DNA of 48,882 nucleotides. Origin: Demequina iriomotensis (GTDB lineage: Bacteria > Actinomycetota > Actinomycetes > Actinomycetales > Demequinaceae). Positions 6,957 to 15,775 of this stretch are shown one piece after another (within the stretch, counting starts at the first letter, position 1; each line of letters starts with the position of its first letter). A program made the translations under genes and the position numbers. The stretch lies in the NCBI RefSeq assembly GCF_000971395.1, contig NZ_BBME01000022.1, positions 1 through 48,882 on the forward strand, written 5' to 3'. The notes beneath the pieces were generated by a model that made no database searches, was not told the origin of the DNA, and was given only the letters and a program-made list of their open reading frames with translations.

Positions 6957-8440
6957 CAGGCACCTACCGTCATGCGCTGGTCGCTGGCGAACAGCTCCAT
7001 CTCGTTGGGGTGAAGCTGGTGCTGGACCACGAACGAGCGGTTCTTGATGCGCCACAACCCCTGCCCGGTGCCGAGGCCGGGCAGGAGGTTCCGCTCGGTG
7101 CCGGTCAGGCCCAGAGCCGTCGCCGTCGCGCCGAGCTGGTCGGCCTCCTGTCGGTAGATGATCCGCGTCTCGGCGTTGGCGAGGAGGGACGATGCGAGGG
7201 CTCGCATCGCGGATCCCTGGTCGCCGCCGTTGTCGAGGTCGGAGAGCTTGTGGAAGATCAGCATGTTCGCGATGCCGTAGTGCCGAGCGAGCCGCCACTG
7301 GGCGTCCATGCGGCGCAGCAGGGCGGGGTGAGACATGAGGCGCCACGCCTCGTCGTACACGACCCAACGTTGTCCACCCTCGGGGTCGAGCAGCGCCGAC
7401 TCCATCCACGCCGACGAACACGTCATGAGCAGCGAGATGAGCGTCGAGTTCTCCGCGACCCGCGACAGGTCGAGCGAGATCATCGGCAGCGACGGGTCGA
7501 ACTTCACGGTGCTCGGCCCGTCGAATAGCCCCGCGAGGTCGCCCGCGACGAGCCTGCGTAGCGCGTGCCCGACGACACGGCCGTCCTCGATCAGGCGGCG
7601 ATCGCCGTCGTCGCCCGGCTCGAGGATACGGTCGACGACCATCGGCAGGATCGGCACGTCGGCGTCGCGGACCGTCGCGGCCAAGGCGAGGTCGATGGCG
7701 GTGTGTTCCAGCGGCGCGAGTGGTCGGGCGAGCACCGTCTCGGCGAGCGCGCCGACGAGGTCGCGGCGCCGTGCGGCAACGTGGCCTGTCCATTCGACAT
7801 CGGAGAGTCCTCTCGGCCGGTGGCCCTCGTCGAGCGGATTGAGTCGGTTGTGCAGGCCGTGACCGAGCACGATGGCCTTGCCTCCGACCGCCTCCGCGAC
7901 CGCGGTGTGTTCACCCTTGGGGTCGCCGGGCACGTAGACGCGCCGGCCGAAGGCGATCGAGCGCGTGTACAGGCTCTTGGCGAGCGATGACTTGCCCGAG
8001 CCGACGATGCCGGCCAGCACGACGTTCGGCGCGGTGATGATCCCGCGCGAGTAGAGCACCCACGGGTCGTAAACGAAGGACGACCCTGAGAACAGGTCGG
8101 CGCCGATGAAAACGCCGTGGGAGCCGAAGCCGCCTTCGGCCATGAAGGGATAGGCGCCCTGGAGCGTGGCCGAGGTGTCCTGGTGCCTCGGGAGGTGAAG
8201 CCTTCCTGGCGTGCGGAGCGCGGCGGATCGTGCCTCGCCCGAGGATGGCAGGTAGGCGGTCGCCTTCTGCCGGGCGCGCTCCTCCTCCCACTCCGCCTTG
8301 GCGAACGCCTCCTTCGTCCTCCGGTCGACTGTCGCCAGTTGGGCGGCGGCGCGACGACGGGCCTTGCGGTCCCGCCTCCGTTCCTTCGCTGGCCCGAGCA
8401 GCACCGAGGTGTGCAGCTTGTCCTTCTCCATCTGGCTCAC
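6956..8440 (-). CDS. VirB4/TraC-type conjugation ATPase
   Basis: The 494-residue protein is the main ATPase that powers assembly and transfer by the type IV secretion system. A charged helical N-terminus is followed by a RecA-like domain with Walker A GIVGSGKS (144-151) and Walker B RWVVYDEAW (358-366). The segments LISLDLSRVAENS-like and IFHKLSDLDNGG resemble the conserved VirB4 C-terminal blocks. Length matches the short actinobacterial VirB4 forms, where the N-terminal VirB4 domain is thought to be carried by the SCO6880-like partner (here 11042-12505). It starts inside the end of the upstream gene (four-base overlap) and its stop shares one base with the next start. Confidence 0.9.
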   Translation of the reverse strand: MSQMEKDKLHTSVLLGPAKERRRDRKARRRAAAQLATVDRRTKEAFAKAEWEEERARQKATAYLPSSGEARSAALRTPGRLHLPRHQDTSATLQGAYPFMAEGGFGSHGVFIGADLFSGSSFVYDPWVLYSRGIITAPNVVLAGIVGSGKSSLAKSLYTRSIAFGRRVYVPGDPKGEHTAVAEAVGGKAIVLGHGLHNRLNPLDEGHRPRGLSDVEWTGHVAARRRDLVGALAETVLARPLAPLEHTAIDLALAATVRDADVPILPMVVDRILEPGDDGDRRLIEDGRVVGHALRRLVAGDLAGLFDGPSTVKFDPSLPMISLDLSRVAENSTLISLLMTCSSAWMESALLDPEGGQRWVVYDEAWRLMSHPALLRRMDAQWRLARHYGIANMLIFHKLSDLDNGGDQGSAMRALASSLLANAETRIIYRQEADQLGATATALGLTGTERNLLPGLGTGQGLWRIKNRSFVVQHQLHPNEMELFASDQRMTVGA

Positions 8441-8898
8441 AGCGACATCCCCTTCGGCTGCTCGGCGGCCTGGTCGGGTCGGGCGAACGGGTCAGACGGG
8501 CCGAAGCGCGGCGCGAGGCGGTCGCTCACCGGCACGATGGGTCGGAACGGCTTGGTATCCCACGCGATGCGGCCCGAATGCTGAGACGCCTGGTCCACTG
8601 CGAGTTCGGCCCGTGCCACGAGCCGCGCGGCTCGCTCCAACCCTCGAGCCGCAGCGAACGCCTCCTCGACGCCGGTCCAGTGCTCCCCGTCGTCAGTGAA
8701 GGCGAACTCCTCGTGCCGAGTGTGTGCCGAGGCGACGTGGTCGAGCACCTGGTGCAATGACCGCAGCCCGCCGAGCAACTCGCCGACCACTGCGTACGTC
8801 TGCGAGGGGCTCGCAAAGCTTCGGGTCGTATGCGCCAATGCCCGAAGCGCCTGCCTTGCTTCCTCGGCGTCGGCGAGCGGGTCCTCGAACGTCGGCAT
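8437..8898 (-). CDS. Small unknown protein upstream of virB4
   Basis: This 153-residue, mostly helical protein (EEARQALRALAHTTRSFA, LGGLRSLHQVLDHVASAH, GLERAARLVARAELAVDQ) has no membrane segment or catalytic motif that I recognise. Similar small proteins sit before virB4 in related ICEs. GGAGG lies eight bases before the ATG at 8898, and the stop overlaps the virB4 start by four bases. It heads a transcription unit that is now cut off from the upstream transfer genes by the inserted hydrolase, so its own leader with two GGCCAACAGGT repeats (8955-9041) may carry a promoter. Confidence 0.65.
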   Translation of the reverse strand: MPTFEDPLADAEEARQALRALAHTTRSFASPSQTYAVVGELLGGLRSLHQVLDHVASAHTRHEEFAFTDDGEHWTGVEEAFAAARGLERAARLVARAELAVDQASQHSGRIAWDTKPFRPIVPVSDRLAPRFGPSDPFARPDQAAEQPKGMSL

Positions 8899-8954
8899 GC
8901 CGTACCTCCAGTCATGGTGCAGCAGAGGTACGCACGGAGTCCCCGCGCACGGGA

Positions 8955-9041
8955 GGCCAACAGGTCAAACGCACGCAAACCCCGTTTGTGGTGCGATGAC
9001 CGGTCGCATGAGGCGGCCTCCGGATTTGACGGCCAACAGGT
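8955..9041. repeat. Two direct repeats GGCCAACAGGT
   Basis: GGCCAACAGGT occurs at 8955-8965 and again at 9031-9041, 76 bases apart, in the divergent region between the virB4 unit and the hydrolase. The minus-strand reading ACCTGTTGGCC resembles the leader motif before the second ssb (ACCTGTTGTCC). It may be a regulator-binding pair; function unknown. Confidence 0.45.
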
Positions 9042-9066
9042 AACGCTGCCCTGCGCCTCCTGGGGG

Positions 9067-9094
9067 TTGACCCATGGCCCGCGCACGATAGCCT
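9067..9094 (+). promoter_or_regulatory. Consensus promoter giving a leaderless hydrolase mRNA
   Basis: TTGACC (9067-9072) and TAGCCT (9089-9094) are spaced by 16 bases, close to the HrdB/sigma-A consensus. The expected transcription start falls at or next to the ATG at 9101, and no ribosome-binding site is present. The hydrolase mRNA is therefore probably leaderless, which is common in Actinobacteria. Confidence 0.6.
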
Positions 9095-9100
9095 CGGCGC

Positions 9101-10879
9101 ATGGAACTTGGCACGCGGGTGCTTTTCCTGCACGGGATCAACGCACCGGACACACCAGGCTGGCTTGAGGACGTAAACGCGGCGCTCGCGCGAATCGCTC
9201 GCTCGCCAATCGAAGCTCATGAGTTCTTCGCACCGTGGTATGGCGACCTTCTGGCGAAGGTCGATGACTCACCCGATGCGCAGGAGTCGCTACGGGCGCG
9301 CCAGCACGCGGGCCATGCCCGCCTGCTTTTTGCAGAGCGCCAAAGCAACCTCGTAAGTCGCGTGCGCGGTGCGAGACTCGGATCGCGTCCGTCAGTTCTC
9401 GATCTTGCGATCGATGCAGCAGCGATCAAGCTCGCACCACCTCTTGGCCAGGTGAAGGCATTCCTCGGCTCCAAGCGTCACCCGCAGATCATCGAACGCG
9501 TGCTTGAGAGCATCGAGTCACCAGTCGGCGATTGGATCGTGGTTGCGCATTCGCTAGGAACCGCGGTTGCACTCGAGCTATTGGGTCAGCTCCCGGCCGG
9601 TATGAACGTGAAGCTCTTGCTCACGCTCGGCTCGCCGCTGGGTCGCCAGCCGTTCAAGTCGTTCGTGTCGACGGCCTTCAGCTCCGCAGACCTTGCGCGC
9701 GTGCAAGGCTGGCTCAACGTATACAACACGGCTGACGCCGTCTCCCACGGCTCTGGGATCAGCTCTGCGGTCCCGGAAGCGGTGAACGTTGGAGTGGCGG
9801 CGCCTGCTCTGGATCATTCTGTTCAGTCCTGCCTCACTCAAGACGCGATTCTCGAGGAGCTCGGCACTGCGCTCTACGGAGTGAGGGGCCGCGAACTGCA
9901 GAGGTGGGAGCGTGGAGCCTCACGCGAAGAGTGGGATGGGCTCGACCTGCTCACCGCCCTCACGGTCCAGTACTGCTATCGCATCGAATCGAGTCTGCAT
10001 GCTTCCACGGATCAGGCGAAAGACGACCGTCGCCGCCGAGTGAAGTCGATCCGGCTCGCGGTGATTGACGCCGCGATCGAGTCGGCCCGAACCAACGGGC
10101 GCGAGCCCTTGTTCGATGACTTCGACAAGGATCTCTCTCCCTGGCTTTCGGGCCGGGTTCCGCACACGGGTGTCCCCGCATTCCTGATCGTCCTTCACCG
10201 TCTCCAGCCTCTCTCGCCGTTCTCTATTGATTACGCGGCACAGGCGCGCTCGGTCCGCGAGCAGGTAGCGCGAGATTTCGGACTGGCCGAGGCCTATGCA
10301 GAGATCGCTCGCGAGTGTGTCGAGTCCGCCGAGTCGGTGTTCAAGGCCGGCAGGTCACCGCTCCAGCTGATACCAATCGTCGCGATCGCGGGCGTTGCAG
10401 TCATCGCCGCACCGTGGCTCGTCGCGCTCGCGGCGCCTGCTGGGCTCGCTGGCGGCGCGGCTGTGATGGGAGGTCTCGCCGCACTGGGGCCCGGCGGCGT
10501 CGCTGGCGGCCTCATGGTGGTCGGTGGCGTCGGCGTTGCGGGCGGTGGGGCCGCCGCGGCGCTCGGACGGGGACTGGCTGGCCAGACTCCCGAGGAAACG
10601 AAGCAAGGTGCGGTGGACCTCATGGCTCGTGCGTTGGTGTCGCGCGCCCTCGAAATTGATGGGGATCGACCTCACGCGGAGTGGGATGTGCTCGTAGCCG
10701 CGCACGCTCAGGCCCACGAGGATTTCGCGAAGTTCAGCGAACTGAATGACAAGTCGAAGGTCGGCAAGGAGGTCACGGCTCAAGCAGAACTCAAGGTCAA
10801 GGACCTCGCGAAGAGCCTGAAGTGGATGCTCGAGCAGGAACTCGCGCCGAACTTGGTCATGATCGACGCCTCAGCCTGA
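9101..10879 (+). CDS. Alpha/beta-hydrolase (lipase-like) with Gly/Ala membrane region
   Basis: The 592-residue protein starts with LFLHGIN (oxyanion-side motif) and has a nucleophile elbow VVAHSLGTA with Ser151, a candidate Asp212 in NTADAVSHGSG and a candidate His239 in LDHSVQ. This order fits a serine esterase or lipase catalytic triad. Residues about 422-495 are extremely Gly/Ala-rich and hydrophobic and should insert into or cross the membrane; a charged C-terminal domain follows. The substrate is unknown. It lies on the plus strand in the middle of the minus-strand transfer operon, with its own promoter, probable leaderless mRNA and a hairpin downstream, and its codon use is less GC-biased than its neighbours. 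It is probably inserted cargo; a membrane-damaging defence effector is one possibility, not shown. Confidence 0.7.
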   Translation: MELGTRVLFLHGINAPDTPGWLEDVNAALARIARSPIEAHEFFAPWYGDLLAKVDDSPDAQESLRARQHAGHARLLFAERQSNLVSRVRGARLGSRPSVLDLAIDAAAIKLAPPLGQVKAFLGSKRHPQIIERVLESIESPVGDWIVVAHSLGTAVALELLGQLPAGMNVKLLLTLGSPLGRQPFKSFVSTAFSSADLARVQGWLNVYNTADAVSHGSGISSAVPEAVNVGVAAPALDHSVQSCLTQDAILEELGTALYGVRGRELQRWERGASREEWDGLDLLTALTVQYCYRIESSLHASTDQAKDDRRRRVKSIRLAVIDAAIESARTNGREPLFDDFDKDLSPWLSGRVPHTGVPAFLIVLHRLQPLSPFSIDYAAQARSVREQVARDFGLAEAYAEIARECVESAESVFKAGRSPLQLIPIVAIAGVAVIAAPWLVALAAPAGLAGGAAVMGGLAALGPGGVAGGLMVVGGVGVAGGGAAAALGRGLAGQTPEETKQGAVDLMARALVSRALEIDGDRPHAEWDVLVAAHAQAHEDFAKFSELNDKSKVGKEVTAQAELKVKDLAKSLKWMLEQELAPNLVMIDASA

Positions 10880-10916
10880 TGTGAGGGGTCGCCTAGAGCT
10901 ATTTGACGATCTAACA

Positions 10917-10943
10917 CGCCGACTTGGCCCATCCGGGTTGGCG
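10917..10943 (+). terminator. Hairpin after the hydrolase gene
   Basis: An 11-pair stem (three G-U pairs) with loop CCCAT forms between 10917-10927 and 10933-10943, about 40 bases after the hydrolase stop. No U-run follows, as is usual for actinobacterial terminators. It lies between convergent genes. Confidence 0.4.
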
Positions 10944-11041
10944 TTGGCGCGTACGAGGTCCGACTGGCTGCCGCGCATACCGGCATTGACGTGTGGCACA
11001 ACGGTCGCTGTTGTCGTGCGTGCCCGCGAGGTTTCCGTCGC

Positions 11042-12505
11042 TCACACGACCCGGCATAGCGGCAACGCCGCCACCGCGAACGCCTGCGCTTGTTGCCCGA
11101 CGAGCCGCCGAGTCTCGCAGGACGCCTGCACAGCCGCCTGCTCGACCGCCGCGACGGACTCCTCGAGCGCGTCCTCGGTCCGCGCGGACACGGCGATGAG
11201 TCCTGTGTACCGCAGCACCCCGTGGCCGGCGGTGAGGTCGGACTCCTGCTGGAGCACGTCCTGGAACTCTGCGGCGCGCTCCGCGTCCTCGATCTGACCC
11301 ATGCGGGCACGCTGGGTGGCGTCGGACATGAGCCCGACCTTCTTCTTGCGGATGTCGCGGGCGGCGACGTCGGCGCGCACGGGTGTGTAGATCATCGTGA
11401 AGGTGCGCTGGATGCCGGAGGTCAGCAGCAGCGGACGTAGGAAGTCGGGGTACACCGACGAGCGGGGCCACTCCGACACCCACAGCACCGCGTGATACGC
11501 CGAGTCGGTACGGAGCCTCTCCCACGTCTCGTTGAGGCCCACCGGTCCCGCCGTCGCCAACGACCGGCCGATCTCGCCGTGCCGCTCGAGCGCCTGGCCC
11601 GCTGCGGGGTCGTAGGCCGATCGCAGGATGACGGCAACCTCGCCCGCGCTTAGCCATCCCGTCGGGGTGATCTCGGCCGCTCGGAGCGCGGAGGCGAAGG
11701 TTGCCATCTCCTGACGCAGGACTGCGGCCGTGCCCTTCATCCCGCCGCCTGCGGCCCGAATCTGACGCGCACACGCCTTCATGTCCAGCGCGAGCGAGAT
11801 CGTCGTGGCGTGCCGCTCGCTCGCGGGCCCAGCACGACCGATCAACTCGCGGTAGTTCACCGCGGGCCAGGTGTTGTCGTCCTTGCCGTAGCGCGTCCAC
11901 CACTCGGCGAGGCCGCTGCCCGAGTCGGGGAGAGTGCGCTCGGAGATCTGCACGCGCGCGATACGCCCCGAGCGGCACGCTGTGGCCAGGACGCGACCCC
12001 AGCCGCTGACGCGTCGTTCCTGCTCACCAGGGTCAAGCAGCACGAATGCGGGATGCGTCACCCCGACGACGGCGGTGAGGGTCTGGGCGTGCGGGTCGTG
12101 GATCATCGCGGCCCCGGTCTCGGGGTCTTCCCACTCGCGCAGCGCGGCCGCGTCGCCGGGCAGCGCGAGCGTGCCTGCGGGCCGCGGCTTGACCACGTGG
12201 TGCCGGAACACGAGCTGGCCGCCGGTGGCCCGCCACACCCAGCGGCCGGCCACGGGCACCCACTCGATGACCTTGCGGCCGCCGACGGGCACGAAGGCGA
12301 CGATGGCGGCGGTCACCCAGATCGGTGAGCTCCACGCGACAACGAGTGCTCCGCCCGAGTAGATCGCTGCGACGAACGTGATGAGACCGACCGCCAGCAC
12401 GATGACCTGGGGCAGCGACAGCCCGAGGATGACGCCGCGCTTGGCGAGTCGGGAGAACTGCACCGGAGAGAGGCGCACTGGCGGGGCGCCGTGGTCGATC
12501 GCCAT
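11042..12505 (-). CDS. SCO6880-family type IV secretion protein
   Basis: This 487-residue protein matches the SCO6880 family of actinobacterial conjugative elements. Two close hydrophobic helices (LSLPQVIVLAVGLITFVAAI and ALVVAWSSPIWVTAAIVAFV, about residues 29-72) resemble a PrgI/VirB3-like membrane unit. They are followed by a soluble domain comparable to the N-terminal part of VirB4 (HPAFVLLDPGEQERRVSGWG; FTMIYTPVRADVAARDIRKK). No Walker motif is present, consistent with the ATPase part being the separate virB4 gene at 6956-8440. In related elements these genes are adjacent; here a plus-strand hydrolase separates them. It should anchor the VirB4 ATPase at the membrane. Confidence 0.8.
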   Translation of the reverse strand: MAIDHGAPPVRLSPVQFSRLAKRGVILGLSLPQVIVLAVGLITFVAAIYSGGALVVAWSSPIWVTAAIVAFVPVGGRKVIEWVPVAGRWVWRATGGQLVFRHHVVKPRPAGTLALPGDAAALREWEDPETGAAMIHDPHAQTLTAVVGVTHPAFVLLDPGEQERRVSGWGRVLATACRSGRIARVQISERTLPDSGSGLAEWWTRYGKDDNTWPAVNYRELIGRAGPASERHATTISLALDMKACARQIRAAGGGMKGTAAVLRQEMATFASALRAAEITPTGWLSAGEVAVILRSAYDPAAGQALERHGEIGRSLATAGPVGLNETWERLRTDSAYHAVLWVSEWPRSSVYPDFLRPLLLTSGIQRTFTMIYTPVRADVAARDIRKKKVGLMSDATQRARMGQIEDAERAAEFQDVLQQESDLTAGHGVLRYTGLIAVSARTEDALEESVAAVEQAAVQASCETRRLVGQQAQAFAVAALPLCRVV

Positions 12506-12517
12506 AGGAGCCGTCCT

Positions 12518-13939
12518 TTACACGGAGGTGGGTTGGTCGACGGGAGGCCGCGGCGGTGGCGGGATGGGCGACGATGCGCGGGGCACCGGAGTGAACCCGG
12601 CGGGGCGGGGCAGTGGCGGGGGTGGCAGCACGTGAGCGGGCGGCGCGCCGGGGGAGTCCGGTGCGTTCGGGATCGCCGAGTCCGCATGCCCCGTCGCCGC
12701 GCCGCCGACCACAGCGCCCGCCTTGGGTCCTGCCGTGGCGGCTGCCTTCGCGACTCCTGCGGCGGCGACGGCGGCTACGGCGGGCACCGCAGCCGCGCCG
12801 CCCCCAGCTGCTGCGCCGGAGCCACCGGCACCCGCGGTCGCGGACCCGCCGCTCGCAGCGGATGCAGCGGCGGGCTCGGCCGCCGGCAACGCAGCCTGCG
12901 CACCTGCGGCGGGCATCGTCCGGCCGGGCGTGGTGGGTGGCGGTGCACCAGCGCACCTCCCACTGCCGCCGTCGAGCACCGACCGGGCGGCCTGAGGCAT
13001 GGCAGGCGCGCGCACGGGGATCGGCCGGTTGAGGGCGGACTTCGCCTCTTGCTCCGTCGACATCGCGTGGTACATGTCCACACCGACGAACGAGATGAAC
13101 TTGTAGGTCATGTAGGGCGCGAACGCGGCGATGAGGAGCACGACCACTCCGGCGATCGGGTCGGAGATCGATGCGAGATCGAGATCGATCGGCGCGGCCG
13201 TCTGGTTGATCGCGACGAGGAACATCACGACAAGGACGAGCTTCGAGAACACGAGCGCGAGAACGAACGCGGCCCACTTGCCCACCCATCCCCGGGCGGC
13301 ATCCCACGTCATGCCGGCCAGGGCGATCGGTGCGAACACGATTGCGACCAGTAGCACCGCCTTGCGGATGAGGAGCGAGAACCAGACGATCGCTGCTGCG
13401 GCGACGGCGAGACCTGCGAGGAAGATCGTGACGATGGCTCCGACACCGGGGGCGCCGATGTTGACGGCCACCAGCCCGCCCATCATCATCGCGAGGCGTT
13501 CGCCCATGCCCTCCATGGTGTTGCCGGTCGCTTGGACGATGCCGATGGCGATCTGATCCGTGACCTCGAGCAGCGTCGCGGTGAGCGTGATGACGATGAA
13601 GGAGCCCAGCACGGACTTCCCGAGTCCGATCGCCGCTCGACCAAGCGCCCCCGGGTCTCGGTGCACGAGCCCCGTGATGAGCTGAAGGCAGAAGAAGATC
13701 AGCATCACGAAGACCGCGACGCCGAACAGGACGTTGTAGACGGTCAGGTAGTGCTGCTGGGTCACGTCGACGAGCGTGGTCGTGTCGAAGACCGCCCACA
13801 CCGCCTCGAAGATCCATGCGGCTGCGCCCGCGAGAGCGGATGCCAGCCAGTCGAACGGTGCCGAGATCAGCGATGCGGTGCCTTCGCCGACGGTGTTGCA
13901 CACCTCGGCAATAACTGGGATGTCGCACACGCTCGCCAT
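12518..13939 (-). CDS. VirB6/TrbL-like membrane protein with Ala/Pro-rich tail
   Basis: The 473-residue product has about six hydrophobic helices over residues 20-300 (LTVYNVLFGVAVFVMLIFFC; VGAIVTIFLAGLAVAAAAIV; AFVLALVFSKLVLVVMFLVA; IAGVVVLLIAAFAPYMTYKF), typical of VirB6/TrbL channel components. The last 150 residues are low-complexity Ala/Gly/Pro sequence, probably cytoplasmic and disordered, ending in a Pro-rich string. It would form the inner-membrane part of the transfer channel. Twelve bases separate it from the SCO6880 gene, and the DUF6112 genes lie just upstream. A much longer open frame overlapping this gene is an artefact of GC content. Confidence 0.8.
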   Translation of the reverse strand: MASVCDIPVIAEVCNTVGEGTASLISAPFDWLASALAGAAAWIFEAVWAVFDTTTLVDVTQQHYLTVYNVLFGVAVFVMLIFFCLQLITGLVHRDPGALGRAAIGLGKSVLGSFIVITLTATLLEVTDQIAIGIVQATGNTMEGMGERLAMMMGGLVAVNIGAPGVGAIVTIFLAGLAVAAAAIVWFSLLIRKAVLLVAIVFAPIALAGMTWDAARGWVGKWAAFVLALVFSKLVLVVMFLVAINQTAAPIDLDLASISDPIAGVVVLLIAAFAPYMTYKFISFVGVDMYHAMSTEQEAKSALNRPIPVRAPAMPQAARSVLDGGSGRCAGAPPPTTPGRTMPAAGAQAALPAAEPAAASAASGGSATAGAGGSGAAAGGGAAAVPAVAAVAAAGVAKAAATAGPKAGAVVGGAATGHADSAIPNAPDSPGAPPAHVLPPPPLPRPAGFTPVPRASSPIPPPPRPPVDQPTSV

Positions 13940-13966
13940 GGCAGTCCCTTCGACCGAAGGCCTCGG

Positions 13967-14236
13967 CTACACCGTCTGGCCGACGTTCCAGAAGAAGTTG
14001 ACGAGCGTTACCGCCGCACCGCACAGGATCGCGGCTCCGCACGAGACGAGAACGCCGAGCTTGCCGCGGGCGGCGAGGTGCGGGTTCGACGAGTTCGCTC
14101 CGTAGCCCCACGTGACGGACGAGATGATCAGCGCCAGGACGGCGAGGATGAGGCCGATGGTCATGACCGAGCCCACGATGGTCTGGAGCTGGTCGATGCC
14201 GGGAAGGCCGTTGCTGTTGGGGTCGATGTCGATCAC
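13967..14236 (-). CDS. DUF6112-like small membrane protein
   Basis: The 89-residue protein has two membrane helices (LQTIVGSVMTIGLILAVLAL and GKLGVLVSCGAAILCGAAVT) and ends in VNFFWNVGQTV. Its layout matches the neighbouring small protein at 14312-14578. By size and topology it resembles VirB2/VirB3-sized components, and I recall the pair as DUF6112. The start is the GTG at 14236, with AGGAG seven to eight bases upstream; the longer frame has no signal. It would sit in the inner membrane with the VirB6-like protein encoded next. A pilin-like role is inference. Confidence 0.65.
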   Translation of the reverse strand: MIDIDPNSNGLPGIDQLQTIVGSVMTIGLILAVLALIISSVTWGYGANSSNPHLAARGKLGVLVSCGAAILCGAAVTLVNFFWNVGQTV

Positions 14237-14311
14237 GAGGTGCTCCTGTCGAGGTCGAAGAGAAACCTGCCTGACAGGTACGCGAGGCATCCCCGCGAGG
14301 GTGCTGACGGG

Positions 14312-14578
14312 CTACAGCGTCTCGCCGACGCCGAGCAGGAAGTTCATCAGGGCGACAGCCGCACCCGCGAGCGCAGCGGCGCCGACGGCGACGAGGACGG
14401 CGGTGCGGGCGCGCAGCGCCAGCTGGTAGTTGCCGCTCGAGGCCGCGATGCCCCAGACGATCGCGGAGACGACCAGCATGAGCACGGCGAAGATCAGCAC
14501 GTAGGTCAGCAGCGCGCCGACGATGAGGCGGAGGTCCCCAATGCCGCCGACGGCTCCGAAGTCCGGGGAGATGTTCAT
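14312..14578 (-). CDS. DUF6112-family small membrane protein
   Basis: This 88-residue protein begins MNISPDFGAVGGIGDLRLIV and has two membrane helices (ALLTYVLIFAVLMLVVSAIV and TAVLVAVGAAALAGAAVALM), ending NFLLGVGETL. This is the typical DUF6112 pattern. The start at 14578 follows AGGAGG at a spacing of about ten; an alternative ATG at 14599 overlaps the stop of the peptidase gene and would add seven residues. It is paralogous to the 13967-14236 product. Two tandem copies of about 90 residues, each with two helices, suggest subunits of a membrane multimer of the transfer channel, but no biochemical role is established. Confidence 0.75.
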   Translation of the reverse strand: MNISPDFGAVGGIGDLRLIVGALLTYVLIFAVLMLVVSAIVWGIAASSGNYQLALRARTAVLVAVGAAALAGAAVALMNFLLGVGETL

Positions 14579-14595
14579 GGCAATGTTGCCTCCTG

Positions 14596-15762
14596 TCATG
14601 CCAAGCACGAGGTGGTGGTGGACTCGGAGCCCGCGAGCAGGTCTTCCGGGCTGTGCGAGCTCAGCCACGGCTCAGGATCGACGCTGTCTGCCTCCGTCCC
14701 GCCGGGTCGCAGCTCGAGGTGGAGGTGGTTCCCGGTCGAGTGACCCGACGTGCCGACGTCGCCGATGTGCTGGCCCGCGGTGACGCTCTCGCCGACGGTG
14801 ACGTAGATCCCGCTGGCCCACATGTGCAGGTACACCGAGGCGATGCGCTGGCCGTCGATGGTGTGCTCGATCCCGATCACGCCGCCGCTGGACTCGGAGT
14901 ACTCGGCGACGCTCACCACTCCGTCGGCGAGAGCAAGGATCGGCGTACCGCGCGGAGCAGCGAAGTCCACACCGGCGTGGAAGTCCGCTGCGTGGGTGAT
15001 CGGATCCGAGCGTGGCCCGAAGCCACCGGTACGCACCCAGGTTCCGGTCGGCAGGGGGAAGACGATGCGGCTCGTCTCAGCCACGTTGCCGAGCGGTACC
15101 GCCGAGCCCGGGACGGACGGCGCGGGTCGCGTCAGTGCCGACACGATGGCCTCCGCGACGGGCTGGTAATTCTGATAGCGGTCGGGGTAGGCCGACACCT
15201 CCACGGCCTGCGCGGCCGCGCCGGGGTCCATGACTTGCCAACTCGGCGTGTCGAGCAGTCCGCGCGGGGACGGGTAGTTCGGGCCGTCGGGTCCGCCGAA
15301 GAAGGCACGGGCCTGGTACGCGGGGTCCATGAGCTCGTACACCGTTCCCCATCCCGCAGTCGGACGCATCTGGAACAGTCCGAGGCTGTCGTGGTCGGAT
15401 CCTGAACCGTCGTTCGGGTAGTCGAACGAGTCGGCATGGGCGGGGTTCGCGAGCATGCGGAGGGTCGACTCGGTGAGCGCCGCCATGAGCGCGATGACGA
15501 TGCCGTTGCGTCCGACGCCTTCGATCTCGCCGCCGACCCTGATGATCGTGGCGGCGTGCGTGAGCTGCTGATGGTCGAGCGTCACCGTCGAGCCGCTCCG
15601 GGTGGTCACAGTGAGCGACTCGGGCACCTCGCCGACGAGCAGTGCGCCGCTGGTCGTGCACGAGGCGAGCGCCGCGGGGGACATGAGGAGGACGACGCCG
15701 ATCAGCGCCGCGGTGGGGCCGAAGAGGATCGCACCGAGCCCGATGACGATGCCCTTGCGCAT
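14596..15762 (-). CDS. Secreted bifunctional wall hydrolase (lysozyme-like plus M23)
   Basis: The 388-residue protein opens the peptidoglycan for the transfer channel. Residues 5-35 form a membrane anchor or signal segment, with a Cys at 35. Residues about 75-205 resemble a lytic-transglycosylase/NlpC-associated lysozyme-like region (ALMAALTESTLRMLAN, DHDSLGLFQMRPTAGWG). Residues 240-365 are an M23/LytM metallopeptidase with zinc ligands His262 and Asp266 in HAGVDFAAP, and His346 and His348 in HLHLEL; His313 (YLHMW) is probably catalytic. The start at 15762 removes 125 codons of out-of-family sequence that is only the upstream gene in another frame. This is a VirB1-like role. Confidence 0.85.
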   Translation of the reverse strand: MRKGIVIGLGAILFGPTAALIGVVLLMSPAALASCTTSGALLVGEVPESLTVTTRSGSTVTLDHQQLTHAATIIRVGGEIEGVGRNGIVIALMAALTESTLRMLANPAHADSFDYPNDGSGSDHDSLGLFQMRPTAGWGTVYELMDPAYQARAFFGGPDGPNYPSPRGLLDTPSWQVMDPGAAAQAVEVSAYPDRYQNYQPVAEAIVSALTRPAPSVPGSAVPLGNVAETSRIVFPLPTGTWVRTGGFGPRSDPITHAADFHAGVDFAAPRGTPILALADGVVSVAEYSESSGGVIGIEHTIDGQRIASVYLHMWASGIYVTVGESVTAGQHIGDVGTSGHSTGNHLHLELRPGGTEADSVDPEPWLSSHSPEDLLAGSESTTTSCLA

Positions 15763-15775
15763 GTCACGGCCCGCC

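Noticed and set aside
12033..14111. A 692-codon open frame on the minus strand across the SCO6880, TrbL-like and DUF6112 genes
   Set aside because: It is Arg-rich nonsense without family patterns; three real genes with clear motifs occupy other frames of the same strand. High GC removes stop codons by chance.
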